Assembly (NCBI RefSeq): GCF_052857255.1
Contig: NC_135502.1
Location: 154,483,599-154,547,598, forward strand
Direction: 5' to 3'
From: Amblyomma americanum
Taxonomy: Eukaryota > Arthropoda > Arachnida > Ixodida > Ixodidae
DNA length: 64,000 bases
Position numbers and translations under genes: made by a program. Below are positions 25,370 through 37,513 of this stretch, piece by piece. How positions within the stretch are numbered: the stretch's first letter is position 1; every line of letters starts with the position of its first letter. The notes under the pieces are model-generated. The model saw only the letters and a list, made by a program, of their open reading frames with translations, made no database searches and was not told where the DNA came from.

Positions 25370-25645
25370 TCGGCTATTGATCCGGAGTTCCCGGTTCGAA
25401 CCCGACCACGGCGGCTCCGTTTTTATGGAGGCAAAACGCTAAGGCGCTCGTGTGCTGTGCGATGTCAGTGCACGTTAAAGATCCCCAGGTGGTCGAAAAT
25501 ATTGCGAAGCCCTCCACTACGGCACCTCTCTCTTCCTTTCTTCTTTCACTCCCTCCTTTATCCATTCCCTTACGGCACAGTTCAGGTGTCCAACGATATA
25601 TGCGACAGATACTGCGCCATTTCCGTTCCCCAATAAGCAAATAAT
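25370..25645 (+). mobile_element. tRNA-SINE, second subfamily, 5' truncated
   Basis: It contains CCGGTTCGAACCCGACCACG (B-box), GATGTCAGTGCACGTTAAAG and a long CT-rich tail CTTCTTTCACTCCCTCC, then GCGCCATTTCCGTTCCCCAA. This tail differs from the Ruka copies at 10.0 and 52.8 kb. It abuts the 3' end of the inverted LINE at 25.65 kb. Confidence 0.75.
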
Positions 25646-25649
25646 ATTA

Positions 25650-27130
25650 ATATTATTATTAACATTGTTACTTATCAATCTGAACGAAAAACAAAATTCC
25701 TCGAAGTTCGCATTTCAAACTTTCTCTAGGCAGGCAGAAATCTAAAATAGAAGCAGAGTTATTTACATATCTATTACCTTGTATTCCAGATCTTGTTTTC
25801 CATAATTTGTTCTGACTTTTTTATATCTGCGTTTGGGGTTACGAATATCATATTGAGCCAGAACAGATGTGTAAGCGCTGTGCAGTTTCTTTTTATGTAT
25901 TTGCTGTCTCAGTATACATAAATAGACTTTACTTGCTTGTAAAACATCAAATCTGGAAAAAAGTGGTTGCGTCGACAACAATCTAGCAGGGCCTGTGTGG
26001 TTCACAAAAATTCGGAGGACACGTTTTTGCAGCAGTTTTAGCCTATCATAGTTCCCTTTTGTCTTTGTTCCCCAGACCAGAATGCCTTACAAACGTTTAG
26101 AACAGAACAGGGAATGATATAGTGATTGCTTTAGCCACAGAGGTAGAAGAGAAGCTGTTTTTCTAATGCATTCAAGAGACTTCGCGAGTTCGAAATGCAG
26201 ATGATTAACATGAGGGGTCCCAGACAACTCTTCACTAAACCATACTCCAAGGAACTTCTGCACACTTACTTGTTCTAAGATGTGTCCTCTGTACTGTATG
26301 TTAATTATTTTTATGCTTATTGATTGGCTTAAATATCATGTACTTTGTTTTTAATGCATTCAACAGAAGTTTGTTGTGTTGCAACAATGTGGATAAATCA
26401 TTTAAATGCAGATTGGCCGATTGCTCAATACATGCAGTGTTCTACCTGAAAAGAATAAACTAGTGACGTCTGCAAACATGGTTATTGTGGGTTTTCTGTG
26501 TAGCTCCGTTATGTCACTCACATACAAAAGGAAAGTAACGGGCCTAATATCGAACCTTGCGGGACACCTAGATTAATGTCAAGTTGTTTTGAAGAAGTAC
26601 AGTCTATTTTAACAAATTGACGCCGAAATGATAAGTAGCTCTTGATAAGGTTCAATTTGATGCCTCGAATCCCATAGCAATCTAATTTTACAGCTAAGAT
26701 TTCGTGGTCAACGGAATCAAAAGCTTTGCGTAGATCGAGAAATATTCCTAATGTGAAGAGCTGATATTCAAAATTTCGGATTATTTTCTGCTTGACGGCA
26801 AGCAGAGCGTCCGGAGTTGTGTTATATTTTCTGAAAACCATACTGTGAGGGTGATATTATATGATACTAGGTGAGATATTTTGACAGCCGGATATTGATT
26901 GACAATTCGTAAATTTTTGAAAACACCGGTAGCACTGAGATCTGTCGGTAATTCGTATTATCGTCAGTTCTACCCCTTTTGTGTATTGGAATAACTTTGG
27001 CCAGCTTTAGTTTATCTGGGAAGACTCCAGTAGAAAACGTGAGACTAATGAGATAGGCAGGACAGGGCTGAATATTAGTGGCACTCTCTTTACAGGTTCA
27101 ACATTAGTTTCATCATACTCACTTGCGACA
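25650..27130 (-). mobile_element. LINE reverse transcriptase fragment (CR1/L2-like)
   Basis: An open stretch at 26841-26518 encodes reverse transcriptase motifs GIFLDLRKAFDSVDHEILA and LGVPQGSILGPLL. The catalytic box is nearby as MFADVTSLFFSG, where FADD is expected, so one catalytic Asp is lost. Further motifs run to about 25.76 kb (VNHTGPARLLSTQPLF). The 5' part (endonuclease) is missing, as in typical 5' truncation. Confidence 0.75.
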
Positions 27131-28003
27131 TTATTTTTAAGTGTATTATAAGACTATAGCTTTATGTCTTCAGCAAATCAATCTCGGTACACAACAAATA
27201 ATTATTCTGAAACATCATACCTTCCAACGCGATCAAAAGCAGGCCAAAAGACTGTCAGGAGTAGAGTCGAAATTGTCATCCATAGCATCGGACCTGCTCA
27301 AGACATTAAACTTAAAATTAAACATGAAGCGGTTACAGTCCACGCCGTCAGCTACAGAACAATAGCAATATGTTCTGTATATCTCCCCCCAAACACCACA
27401 CTAACAGTCTAAGATTTAAAAACTGTGCTCGATGGACTGTCGAAGCCTTATCTCTTAGTTGGCGATTTCAGCCTTCACTACCTGTGTTCAGGGAGCGAAC
27501 GCTTTGATCTAGGAGCAATATATTAAAATATTTTTGTCTTGCAATTTATGTCTGTTTTTTAATTACGAGAAAAACAACATAATTTTCTCAAGGTCAGAAA
27601 AGATAAGCTTCCTCGATTCTAAATGAGATATTTTAAATGACCCTCTGGGAAGTGATCATCTACCTGCTGTCATCAATCTATCATAGACTATTCCAGAATT
27701 GCCCACAGTGCAACGGCGCTGGAAACTTAACTTCGTCGACTGGTCACTTTTTAGAACAAATGCCACTCTGTAAAAGCAATTTCCTGAACACCTCACCGTA
27801 GAATAATTTAATCGAAGGTTTATTACTTGCATATTGTCGGCCGCAAGCTAGCTGTCCCACAAGCTGCAGGACTCGCACAGAAGAAACACAAAATATAGCG
27901 GATACAAGAATGAACATTTTTTGCAAGAAAAAAACACCAAAACGAAGCCTGAAGCACTTTGTATCGGTACAACAAGGGTGAAAAGTTGGGCGAGTCGGTG
28001 TCT

Positions 28004-28118
28004 ATCCATTAGAAAAAGGAGCGCGAAAACAAGACGACGGACGAAGAAAGATTGCGCTCATGCTGTGTGTTCTGTCTTCGTCCGTAGTCTTGTTTCCGCG
28101 CTCCTTTTTCTGATGGAT
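28004..28118. repeat. Long hairpin (about 44-bp stem) within a LINE
   Basis: ATCCATTAGAAAAAGGAGCG, CGAAAACAAGACGACGGACG pair with CGTCCGTAGTCTTGTTTCCG, CGCTCCTTTTTCTGATGGAT; the loop is about 25 nt. Confidence 0.8.
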
Positions 28119-28952
28119 CTGTACAACACTGCAGAGAAATTGCTTGCATATGAAAGTACCAAGGCCAGGACACGGTACGTTTAAAAAAATGCGGAGAAAT
28201 CCTTCTGGCAGAAATATCTGTCCTCAATGAACCGTGGATTACCCTCAAACAAAATCTGTGAAAAGTTCGTAAATTCAATCCTTTCACGCTTCCGCTGTTG
28301 ACAACAGCCATTACACAAACACCACTAGAAGAACTGGGTATTATATTCGGTGAGAGTTTTGCTGAACTCTCAAGGTCATCCAACTACACGAACACATTCC
28401 AGAAACACAATGCAAAAGAAGAAAAAACAAGAACTTCCCTCTGAGGCAGGCATGCATGAGGACTACAGCGAGCTTATCACATTGCAAGCAATATAGTATA
28501 GTAAATTACCTTCCGGCAAAAGATAGTACCAGGCCCAGAAAATATGCATTACGCAATGCTTCCCCATTTCTCTGAGGCTGATGTAGAGGCACTGTTCCAA
28601 CCTGGATTTTTGTACTTGAATCCTGGCTGCTTTACAATTACATAAATGTAGATTTAAAACAGCATGCTCGACCACAAATCACCTTGTCCGTCTAGAAAAC
28701 ACTACCAGGGAGGCTTTCGTCCGCAAGAAGCAATGTATCGGGGTCGTCTTCGACCTGGAGAACGCCTTTGTGTCAAACGACTTTGTGTCTAACCGCACAA
28801 CCGGAGTCTACCTACGCGAAACTTTCTCCATGGCTTTCACCGAGGGAAAAAGCATACCCCAGGATGGTATCTAAGCAAGGAAGTCTTCATAATGAAAATG
28901 AATTTCCAATTAATGAAATACATAATATATTCGGTGTATGAAGTGCAGTGTA

Positions 28953-29323
28953 GTGTTTGTGTATATATTGGGTGTGTGTCCTTTCGTATCACAACTTCGG
29001 TTCTTTTGACCGCCTTCTCCTTTCCATACTTAAAGACGCTAGCTACTGGTCCCAGCCACCCCTGATGAAGGAGCCGAGCCGGCCTCCGAACTTTGGGTTT
29101 CAAATTAAAGTTTTTGCTTGGAGATGTGCAGTTTATTATAGGTGTATGTAGATTAGCTACAGAAAGCCTAACAGTCAGGACCCCCTTAGAACAGATTGAA
29201 CGTTTATTGGTCGTGGCAGTTTGCTTTTGTACAGGTTGCACGAAGCAGGCACGTGTCGGCGTCATCAGCAGCGAGCGATACAGAAAGCGGCTGGTACACA
29301 GAGCTCTTGGCTAACGTGTACGA
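28953..29323 (+). mobile_element. Penelope-type 3' end inserted in a LINE, 9-bp target duplication
   Basis: TGCAGTGTA occurs at 28944-28952 and 29324-29332, and the LINE reading resumes after it. The insert holds CTTAAAGACGCTAGCTACTG and CCCCTGATGAAGGAGCCGAG with a mutated second core (CCGAAC for CGAAAC). The right half (29150-29320) is not shared with the other Penelope copies and may be a second short element. Confidence 0.6.
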
Positions 29324-31014
29324 TGCAGTGTACTTCCTCCAGTATATCTACCCGTGAGAAAGAAATACAGATCAAGCTAAATAAACTGGATGCTCTGGCA
29401 GACAGAAATCGATTTGGTTTTTGCATAAAAAACAATAGCTATTATTTCTCGTTGAAAGAGGGCCTACAGGCCGATCCCAAACTATGCCTGACGCAAACCG
29501 CCATGCCGCTTTTACTAGAACAGAAATTTTTAGTCGTCACTATAAACATTGATTTCTTTCACACCGTAAAAACTTTGAAAATTGTCTCTTGAGCCCTCAA
29601 TGTCCTAAATGTGCTCTCACAAAAATGGTGGAGGTCCGATAGTGCATGCCTATTACACATTTATTCTTTCTGGTGCGCTCCAAGCTTTAATATTGTTGCG
29701 TAGTATATGGTTCAGCGAGAGCATGTGCTTGAAATGATTGGACTTTGTTCATAATTTTGGTCTGCGCCTATCAACTGGGGCGTATAGGACATCCCCAGTA
29801 AGCAGCTTTACGTTAAAGGTAATCAGCCCGCACTTGAGGATCAATGAATCGCACTAACACGAACATATATCCTAATACTCCATTCTATCCCGAAACATCT
29901 CAACCATTCCTTTGCCACGAAGTGCCCATCGAAAAGATTATACAACATAACAACCTATCACTTTTTATCACAACATTAGTACTCCACTTTTAATAAAAAT
30001 GCGAAGAGTTAGCGTTAGTAGATGTTACTTCCTACTGACACAGTTAGAGAAAACGCAAACTAAGAACGAGCACATAATACAGGAATTCATAACTCCGCAA
30101 GAGAAATATGACACCTACAGAGAATTTTACAGTGATAGCTCCAAACAGCAGCGCATGCTGAAAGAGCAGTAATTGAAGGCAAAAGGTATAAAATGATGTG
30201 AATTACACAATGGGCATTGGTTCTTACTGACAAATGTCCCATCAACTTCGTAGCTCTAGAGGAAATATTAAAGTGAACATCAAAACAGCATAACCTACAC
30301 TGATTTCCTGAGTATGCATAAACACTGAACTCTAGAAACGCTGCTCAGCCTATTATAGGAAATAAAATGCCTAACATTGTTAAAATCAGAGAACAAAAAC
30401 ATAAAAACGAATTCTGCTGAGTAACTTGACGTGTCTGAATGGTGGATATTGACAAAGCCGATGCAAGCGCTGGACAAGCACGATTTGGTCAAATACAAAG
30501 CGTGAACATACAACAGACGGTTTGTTTGAAGGTAATTCAAAGTGGCGGGCTGCATAGGAAGAACAAGTAAACAACAAATTGCATTCTCTAAAACTCATTC
30601 TAGGGGAATGACAATCTTATAGACTTCAGGAATGCATTATATAAATGATTTCTGTCTTCTACCCATCGGGCACACACACCATCCACAAAACTTCTTGCTA
30701 ACCAAAAAAGGGTAAACCTCAATGCGATATGTGTGGAGATGAACTCGCCATCAACCACATTTTGTTTTCCTGTACAAATCATTAGGGACTAAGAAAAAAA
30801 CTTCTGCATCATTTTACAACGAGTACACTCCTTGACATCGAATGCTACTTTCATGCCATGAAGGGCTTGAAGATTTCCAACATGTTATTTAAGTTTCTCA
30901 CGTAAGCTAGCGTTTATGCAAACTATAGGCTTCTAATTATGAATACGCCTGTAAAAAAGTTTGCTGCGTTATATTCCTTTCTGTTTAGAGTGTATGTATT
31001 AAAACCTACCTTAC

Positions 31015-33890
31015 CCAACACTCTCCCCGCAGGGGGGCGTCTGCAGCGTGCAGACATTGATGAGGAGCGACACCACGGGTTCCTGAGCATTCACAGAGAC
31101 ACTCCCGCAGGAGGATGATGCTGAGCAGTGCGTCACCACTTACCCGAGAACCCGCGCTTAGCCGTGCGTGGCATCGCCGTGTCCGTGGAAAAGCGGGTCC
31201 TGGTGGTTGGGCTGATGTCGAGTGTTTGGACCTTTAAGGCCCCTCGGTGGAGGCAGCACCCCACTTTAGCCCCATCTACCTGTAGAGGGCACCTCCGGCC
31301 TGACCCGACCGGAGAGACCGGCAGTCGCCCTTTCCTCTCTTCTGCTTTATCTTTGACTTTACTATCTCTTTCGTACAACTTTCCTGTCTCCTCCTCTATT
31401 GATATTTTCACTTTTCATAGGCGGCTGAGATTAACCTTCTATGGCGAACCGCCTTGAGTTGAATCATATTTAGTTATAGTTAGGGTGTACAGCTGGCGTA
31501 AGGAGGACTTGTTTTCAAGTTCCTGTCCCGTATCGCTGTTGGGCTGCATGGTGCGCGGCTGGCACCGCTATCGAACAACACACGCACTTTATGGCTCTTC
31601 CGCATTCGCGAAATTCCGCCCTAAAGAAAGTCGGACCGTCCTCATGTTTCAGTTCCTCACCCCCCAAAAAAAGAATCTGTTGCCTAATATTACATCTTTA
31701 ACAGTGAAGCAAAAAACAAGACAGTTAGAATGATCCCACTTTTCCTTGTCGAAAAATCTCTAACAGTAGCATTTGGTCCAAGCTACAAGGCGATGAAGTT
31801 AGCCAGTGTTGACATCTTACCAGATATCCACGACAAAACCCACCTACCAAAGCTCTCAAACACTTTCTCGTTTAGCGAAACTCCAGTCACTATAATACAT
31901 TACTGTTTCCTAACTGCTGTGCGTGGTGTAATATCTGACCATGACCTTGTGTAACAGAAAAAGTAAAAAATAAATGACGGAATGAAAGGACATAATATAA
32001 CCAACGTACAGAGAAAAAATTGGAAAAGAAAACACATTCCAGCACAGTATCTTGTCCTCTCTTTTGTCTCCTGCCCATTGCCAGACTCAGTATGCTGGGG
32101 CTGCACAATATGCACCCCCAAACCCCGCCACTGCATCAATTATCAACGATTTGGTCATGGCTCGCGGAGCTGCCAAGGTAAAAAAAATGCGCAAAATTCT
32201 CCTCAAACGACCATATCTCTGACAGATGCACTGCCCCTCCACACTGTACGAAGCGTGGCGAGGATCACCCAGCCTACTCACGATCATGCTCACCATGGAA
32301 AATAGAAAACGACATAATCACTCTCAAAACAAAGAAACTATCATATTCAGGGAAGCAAGACGACGCGTCACACCCAACAAATTTTTCCTCGCTCATAACA
32401 AACTTCGCCGATGCAGTGCGATAGGGTAGTGCACATCACCGGATTTTAACGCCTGCCCAGGCCTCGTCGAGCGAGCCCTGGCAAGCCTTTTGCTGCCTCT
32501 ACCCCCCTGGTAGAGGCAGCAAAAGGTGCGCCGCCAACTCCGAAAGAGGGCTCTGTCGACCTCCGACGCGCGGGCCCAAATGGTCTCTTCCAACAGGGAG
32601 AGGACTACGACTGGTACGCCCGTGCCTCCACGGGATTCCAGCGCCTCCAAGTTAGCGATGGATGCCACCTCCAGCGCGGAAGTGTTGGAGGGGAATCGTA
32701 ACTATCTCGAGAAAAAAGGAAAGCCGAGAATAAAACCTCCAGAAAACTAACCTTTAACCGACGAGACAGAGAACAGGCGAACAGGCGCTCAGGTGGCTTC
32801 GAAATTATAACACAAAGCTGCACCACAGCTCTATAAATATAGCTAAAAACAAACTTTGATTCTATAGCAGTCAGTTTAGTTACACACGAAACAATTACAA
32901 TGCGCTCTGCATATGCACAACCACAGCTAACAGTTACTATCCATAATTTGGAAAGCCTTTTAAATTAACTACATGAACCATACGTGGTATTTCGAAATTT
33001 TAATGTGCACTCCTCCTTTTGGGGGCAGTAATTGCACAGGCGCCAGAGGGCAGCAAATTGAAGACCTTATACTTACAAATAACATATGCCTATGAACACA
33101 AGAAAAGCCCCGCAGTGCTGTCCCAGCTCAGGAAAAATGAGCTGCCTTCATTTTATTCTCGTATCACTATCAGCTTTTAAAGATTTTTGGGGGGATGTTT
33201 TAAATGGTCTTGGAGAAAGTGACCATTTGCCACAGTTTAAAATTATTATCTTCCACCCAAATCATTCCAACACGACCCCAGCGCTCGAAACAAAAGCTAG
33301 CTGACCGGTCGCTTTTTACCACAAATGCTGGATTATATATAAAATTCAGTGATGGATTTAGTATAAATGAAAAATTTACCACCTGTATCTTTTCTGCTGC
33401 AAAGATAGCGATTTAGCAAACATCAGGACAGATCAAAAGCTTTGGTGGAAACAGGAGTTCAGAGTGCCAAAAAACACAAAAAAGCATGGTGAATATTTCT
33501 AAGGTATCCAACAGCGGAGAACCTGTGATTATTTAAAACGGCAAGTGCCAAAGCATGACCTAATCGAAGAAATGCCTGAAAAAGATTTTGGAAGAAATAT
33601 ATCACTACAAAAAACAGTTCAATAACATCCAAGAATTTGTGGGATGAGGTCCAAAAATTTAGCGGAAGGAGGACGAGGAAAATAACTTGATTGAAACAGG
33701 AGAAGTCAGCCTGGCTGTCGGCCTGGCATGCTACTCCAGTAGGCTTGGCGGGGAGTATTTTGCTTACACTTTTCCACTTCTGTCCACTCCTGGCATACAA
33801 ACACTCTTATTCGAACAGGCAAATCTATTAGGTGAGCACTTCGCTGCTGTTACATGGGTCCGTATTCCGAGTTTGTGTCATAATAAAAAG
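31015..33890 (+). mobile_element. Degenerate LINE: 5' UTR, ORF1 with CCHC, partial endonuclease
   Basis: The 5' UTR matches that of the 23.3-kb copy. ORF1 has CINYQRFGHGSRSC (a CCHC knuckle with Tyr for the second Cys) near 32130. The endonuclease shows VVFRNFNVHSSFWGQ, GESDHLPQF and, at the end, YTFPLLSTPGIQTLLFEQAN. The reverse transcriptase is missing. A perfect 18-bp hairpin lies in ORF1 at 32486-32526. Confidence 0.6.
32486..32526. repeat. Perfect 18-bp stem, 5-nt loop hairpin
   Basis: CCTTTTGCTGCCTCTACC, loop CCCCT, then GGTAGAGGCAGCAAAAGG. It lies in decayed LINE ORF1. Confidence 0.85.
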
Positions 33891-34244
33891 CGTCATAATC
33901 TGCCGCAACGAGCACACCGTATTGGTTGAAACGCAGGAAGCGAGTGGGGAGGGGGGTTCAGATGCTGCGAAAAAGGTCGAAGAATTCGGACGGTGACGTG
34001 GAACACACAGCGTACGCAGCAGATGCTCGACAGAAAACATTGCGGTGGAATCGGAAGTGGAGCCTCTCGCTCCGAAGTGAACTCGTCGGTGTTAGTGCGC
34101 TTTTAACCCGTGAACTGGCTATAAACTGGGTACGGGATGTTCGCTTCGTCTTGTATTGTCTATAACAAATTGAATGGACGATAAATTCGGCCTGTTTTTA
34201 ATTTCTTTGGATGATTCGGCAGCTCCTAGGCCTAACGATCACCG

Positions 34245-34560
34245 GTTTAAATAATAACATTTGGTTTTGGGGGGAAGGAAATGGCGCGGTATCTGTCTCA
34301 TATCGTGGGACACCTTAACAGCGCCGTCAAGGAAGGCATAAAGGAGGGAGTGAAAGAAGAAAGGAAGAAGAGGTGCCGTAGTGTAGGGCTCCGGAATAAT
34401 TTCGACCACCTGGGGATCTTTAACGTGCACTGACATCGCATAGCACACGGGCGCCTTAGCGTTTTCCCTCCATAAAAACGCAGCCGCCGCGGTCGGGTTC
34501 GAACCAGGGAACTCCGGATCAGTAGTAGAGCGCCCTACCCACTGAGCCACCGCGGTGGGT
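34245..34560 (-). mobile_element. tRNA-SINE, second subfamily, near full length
   Basis: Reverse orientation: CCACCGCGGTGGG head, GTTCGAACC B-box, AACGTGCACTGACATCGCAT body, and the GGAGTGAAAGAAGAAAGGAA complement of the CT-rich tail. Confidence 0.8.
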
Positions 34561-34599
34561 GCTGGTTTGTTGCAGAAATTGTCTTCTTCATTCAATCTG

Positions 34600-35400
34600 A
34601 ATGGTGCCACTATCACCGAGTTGTCTCGTCTGCGTATGTTGAATGGTGTTACATACAGCAGAAGTACCCGAACAATACTTGCGTTTACTGCGCGCAAACG
34701 TGCATTTCCTATTCTAGAGCTCTCGCTTAGCTGTTGGATCATCCTGCCCCATGATCGTGTGTAATGTCTGCCAGCGTGAAACCACTCACCTGCACTTATA
34801 CTCAGTTCCCAGCGACGCGCTGCTACACCGAAGCGTTTGAAATGCCAGAGGTGGTTTTTTGATGTCTCTTGCGGTTCTCGATAGCCGCGGTGGTGTGGCT
34901 ATGCATCATTGAGCTCGCGATGGAGCTTGCAAGATAGTTTTAAGGCTTAAATGGGCATGGGTGCGCGTCCTACTATGACGATCATAAGAAAACTTCGTCT
35001 GCGAAGTATGCAACACAAAGGTCAAGAAAAACGCTTTAAGAAGATTTTGTTTAGCTCATCCCTTTTATTTATTTGCAGTGCCTGCAATAAATGAATGAAA
35101 AAAAAAACATAAATTACCGTCTGCGCAACCGTCCGATGACAGCACCAATTTACATTCAGTGATGTTGCAGACGGCAAGTCTTCACGGCGTCTTGGTTCAC
35201 GGCGCAATGTGCACCAAGTGAGTGCATGCTAGAAATTTTGCACTCCGTTCCTTTTTCCTCAAGATAAATGTAAAACGCCATGTTGTGCGAACAAGCTATC
35301 TGCCTTCTATTTACCATCGGCGATTGACGGCTGGAGAGGCCGCCTTCCCGTACGAAAATATTGTATGGTCGGCTATAGAAAATTCCTTGTATAGTCGGCT
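34600..35400. other. No supported gene
   Basis: Low-complexity DNA. A GCCGCGGTGGTGTGGCTATG word near 34883 looks like an isolated SINE head. Confidence 0.3.
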
Positions 35401-37300
35401 ATAGAAAATTCCTTGTATAGGCGGCTATAGGAAATTGGCCCAAATAGCTAAAGAATTTTGCATGGCTGCCTCTAGCCTTTATTATTGTCACCGCTATGGC
35501 TGGGTTTAGCTTTTGGTATGGTTTTATATCATTATGTGCCTAAAGCATTTTCTAATGCTAGTTATAGATTTCGTCATTGTTCACCTTTTTATTCCCTCTA
35601 GCTTAAAGGCATAATTTTCAATGATTTCTATAGTCCTTTTTAGTCACTTTTACGTCTTGCTAAACACTTATCTACAGTTTAATCTATGCTTCTCTTTATC
35701 AGCCAGGCTATAGCTTCTTATGGCTTTAGCAGGCCAGGCTATAGCTTCTTATGTCTTTAATTTTCATTTCCTTTAGCAATATTTATGGTTTCCTAAAGGA
35801 TTTTGTATTGATGATGTTGCCTACATAACAGTCTCAATTGCAGGCTAACGATTTGTCTTTTCGTCTCTTTAGTTCTCTACATGCAGTTGTATGGCTTGTT
35901 ATAGACTTATCTATAGCTCAGTCAATGCTTGCCTTTAGCAGCCACGGTATAGCCTCTTACGGCTTTAATTATACTTTTCTTTAGCAACCTGTATGGATTG
36001 CTAAAGGCTTTTATATAGAAGATGTGGCCTATTGCTTGCTCTCAATTGCAGGCTATAGCTTATTTTTCAGTTTCTATAGTTGTGTACAGGCAATTGTATG
36101 GCTTGTTAAAGACTTCTCTATTGCTGAGCCTATGCACCTCTGTAGCAGTCAGGCTAAAGCCTTTTATCTCCACCTCTTTAGGAATCTGTATGGTTTGCTA
36201 AAGGGTTCTATATAGAAGTCATGGCCTACTGCTTGCTCTCAATTGCAGGCTATAGCTTATTTTTCAGATTCTATAGTTGTCTACAGGCAGTTGTATGGCG
36301 TGTTAAAGACTTCTCTATGGCTGAACCTATGCATCGCTGTAGCAGCCAGGCTATAGCCGTTTATCTCCACTTCTTTAGCAATCTGTATGGTTTGCTAAAG
36401 GCTTTTGCATAGAAGATGTGGCCTATTGCTTGCTCTCATTTGCAGGCTATAGCTTATTTTTCAGTTCCTATAGTTGCCCATAAGCGATTTTGTGGATTGT
36501 TAAAGACTTCTCTATGGCTGAACCTATGCACGTCTGTAGCAGCCATGCTATAGCCTTTTATCTCTACTTCTTTAGCAATCTGTATGGTGTGCTAAAGGCT
36601 TTTATATAGAAGATGTGGCCTATTGCTCGCTCTCAATTGCAGGCTATAGATTATTTTTCAGTTTCTCTAGCTGTCTACACGCAATTGTATGGCTTGCAAA
36701 AGCCTTCTCTATGGCTGAACCTATGCACCTCTGTAGCAGCCAGGCTATAACCTTTTGTCTCCACTTCTTTAGCAATCTGTATGGTTTGCTAAAGGCTTTT
36801 TATATAGAAGACGTGGCCTATTTCTTGCTCTCAATTGCTGGCTATAGCTTATTTTTCAGTTTCTATAGCTGTCTACAGGCAATTGTATGGCTTGTTAAAG
36901 AGTTCTCTATGGTTGAGCCTATGCACATCTGTAGCAGCCAGGCTAGAGCCTTTAATCTCCAATTCTTTAGCAATCTGTATGGTTTGCTAAAGGCTTTTTA
37001 TATAGAAGACGTGGCCTATTGTTCGCGGTCAATTGCAGGCTATAGCTTGCTTTTCAGTTCCTATAGTTGCCTACAGGCAATTGTATGGCTTGCTAAAGAC
37101 TAACCAATGCTTTTGTGCAGGCAGGCTATAGAATTCTATTTACCTCTTTTTTGCACTTCATATGGTTTGGTAAAGAATTTCATGCTGCTTTTGCCACTGG
37201 TTTCCTTAGCAGGCATGCTATAGCTTCCTAAAAAAATCTTTATGAAGAAGTGCAAAGTTTGCTAAAGCCTTTACATGTCCTAACATTCTTACAGCTTTCA
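35400..37300. repeat. Tandem array, 197/198-bp unit
   Basis: Well-matched units begin at 36021, 36218, 36415, 36612, 36810 and 37008 (periods 197, 197, 197, 198, 198). Each has GTGGCCTATTGCT, AATTGCAGGCTATAGCTTAT, GGCAATTGTATGGCTTG and CAATCTGTATGGTTTGCTAA. Diverged units extend to about 35.4 kb and 37.3 kb. It lies just downstream of the BEN gene's last coding exon. Confidence 0.9.
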
Positions 37301-37385
37301 AAAGTGGGATGTCTTGCCTTTCTATGACAGCATTAGTGCTTTGTTAAAAGTATAACAGCTATTGGAAAGTGTATATCACATACCT

Positions 37386-37513
37386 TTAATTGCCGCCATC
37401 TCCTGCTGCTCCTCCATTAAAGTCTTCCACTTCTGCCTTGTGCTTATTCAGCATTGATGACATTGACTGGCGAATGGGCGCCTCAATGAAGCCAAATTTC
37501 TTGCATGTGTACT
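37386..37513 (-). CDS. BEN gene exon 6 (last coding exon)
   Basis: The acceptor is GTTTTCAG. The first two bases join the A from exon 5 to make Lys. It encodes YTCKKFGFIEAPIRQSMSSM, the terminal BEN helices, then a Gly/Ala-rich tail and TAA at 37388-37386. Just past the stop is AAAG followed by GTATGTG, a good donor, so the gene may have an intron in its 3' UTR that would run into the satellite array. Confidence 0.75.

Larger units (their letters stand above)
27135..30990 (+). mobile_element. Degenerate LINE ORF2 (endonuclease, reverse transcriptase, C-terminus)
   Basis: Order of motifs across broken frames: ALCLQQINLGTQ and TIAICSVYLPPNTTLTV (APE endonuclease), LLVGDFSLH, SDHLPAVINL, then near 28680 NHLVRLENTTREAFVRKK and IGVVFDLENAF (reverse transcriptase palm), then SVYEV for the YVDD box. 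After the Penelope insertion come QADPKLCLTQTAMPLL and LVRSKL. Near 30.72 kb CDMCGDELAINHI is the C-terminal Cys/His motif typical of I/Jockey ORF2. Many stops. A foldback repeat sits at 28004-28118. It may once have belonged with the 23.3-kb copy, but both carry the start of the endonuclease, so two copies are more likely. Confidence 0.65.

Noticed and set aside
36615..37103. 162-aa repeat protein
   Set aside because: The open frame is a by-product of three 198-bp satellite units; adjacent 197-bp units break the frame.
35400..37300. CRISPR-like array
   Set aside because: Units are contiguous satellites without short repeats and unique spacers, and the DNA is eukaryotic.
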